From: Aeromicrobium sp. Root472D3
GTDB taxonomy: Bacteria; Actinomycetota; Actinomycetes; Propionibacteriales; Nocardioidaceae
Direction of reading: 5' to 3'
NCBI RefSeq assembly: GCF_001426485.1
Contig: NZ_LMET01000001.1
Location: 2,323,750-2,387,749 of the forward strand
DNA length: 64,000 nucleotides
Shown: positions 63,999 through 64,000 of the stretch, one piece after another
Numbering within the stretch: the first letter of the stretch is position 1
How the letters are laid out: every line of letters begins with the position of its first letter
Notes under the pieces: model-generated
What the model was told of the DNA's origin: nothing
The model's input: the letters and a program-made list of their open reading frames with translations, nothing else
Databases searched by the model: none
Position numbers and translations under genes: made by a program

Positions 63999-64000
63999 TC

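Overview
The window is very GC-rich, tightly packed and bacterial. Its gene set is actinobacterial: a Pup-proteasome locus (mpa, dop, pup, prcB, prcA, pafA, pafB, pafC), the RNA polymerase-binding protein RbpA, the mycothiol ligase MshC, polyprenol-phosphate-mannose synthase next to apolipoprotein N-acyltransferase, and many GTG starts with start/stop overlaps. A member of the Nocardioidaceae (for example Aeromicrobium or Nocardioides) is my best guess, but the taxonomy is inference. I saw no tRNA, rRNA, CRISPR array, insertion sequence or prophage. No gap between genes exceeds 300 bases; the longest (about 190 bases) lies before metH.

Layout. 1-7.7 kb: end of a glycerophosphodiesterase gene, an MFS transporter, rbpA with a SigR-like promoter, then convergent ppm1-lnt-M24 peptidase, a small membrane protein and a secreted M28 aminopeptidase. 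7.7-26 kb: a 5'-3' exonuclease faces a long minus-strand block that reads, in transcription order, M50 protease, trmI, mpa, GNAT, unknown membrane protein, dop, pup, prcB, prcA, pafA, FKBP lipoprotein, pafB, pafC, tatA, tatC, lipid kinase, helY. 26-39 kb: RecB-type nuclease, HAD phosphatase, metH, a CBS/CNNM membrane protein, a PAC2 protein, an FHA protein, mshC, corA, a methyltransferase and uppP. As far as I recall the Mycobacterium tuberculosis map (rbpA/ppm1 and helY through uppP), gene content and partial order of 8-39 kb match it, so this is ancestral actinobacterial core.

39-54 kb is more variable: aldo/keto reductase, M20 peptidase, a broken moxR beside an intact VWA gene, a GH16 glycosidase, several membrane proteins, an efflux MFS, a flavin reductase, and a divergent MMPL exporter/MarR pair with a UvrA-like ABC ATPase. 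56.6-61.6 kb is a phenylalanine/tyrosine breakdown operon (hpd-hmgA-fahA-phhA) with a divergent Lrp-type regulator. 62-64 kb holds a divergent MerR/SnoaL pair, a nucleoside deaminase and a DeoR-type regulator at the edge.

How it works together. Dop deamidates Pup, PafA attaches it to proteins, Mpa unfolds the tagged proteins and PrcBA degrades them; PafBC is known elsewhere as a DNA-damage-response activator. A recurring design is a -10-like hexamer (TANNNT, often TAGGCT) placed 6-7 bases before the start codon, which points to widespread leaderless transcription. Points I would follow up first: the 11-base loss in moxR, a 12-codon leader ORF before the CNNM gene, a structured leader before metH, the overlapping leaderless promoters of the mmpL/marR pair, and the unknown membrane protein and GNAT genes inside the proteasome operon.
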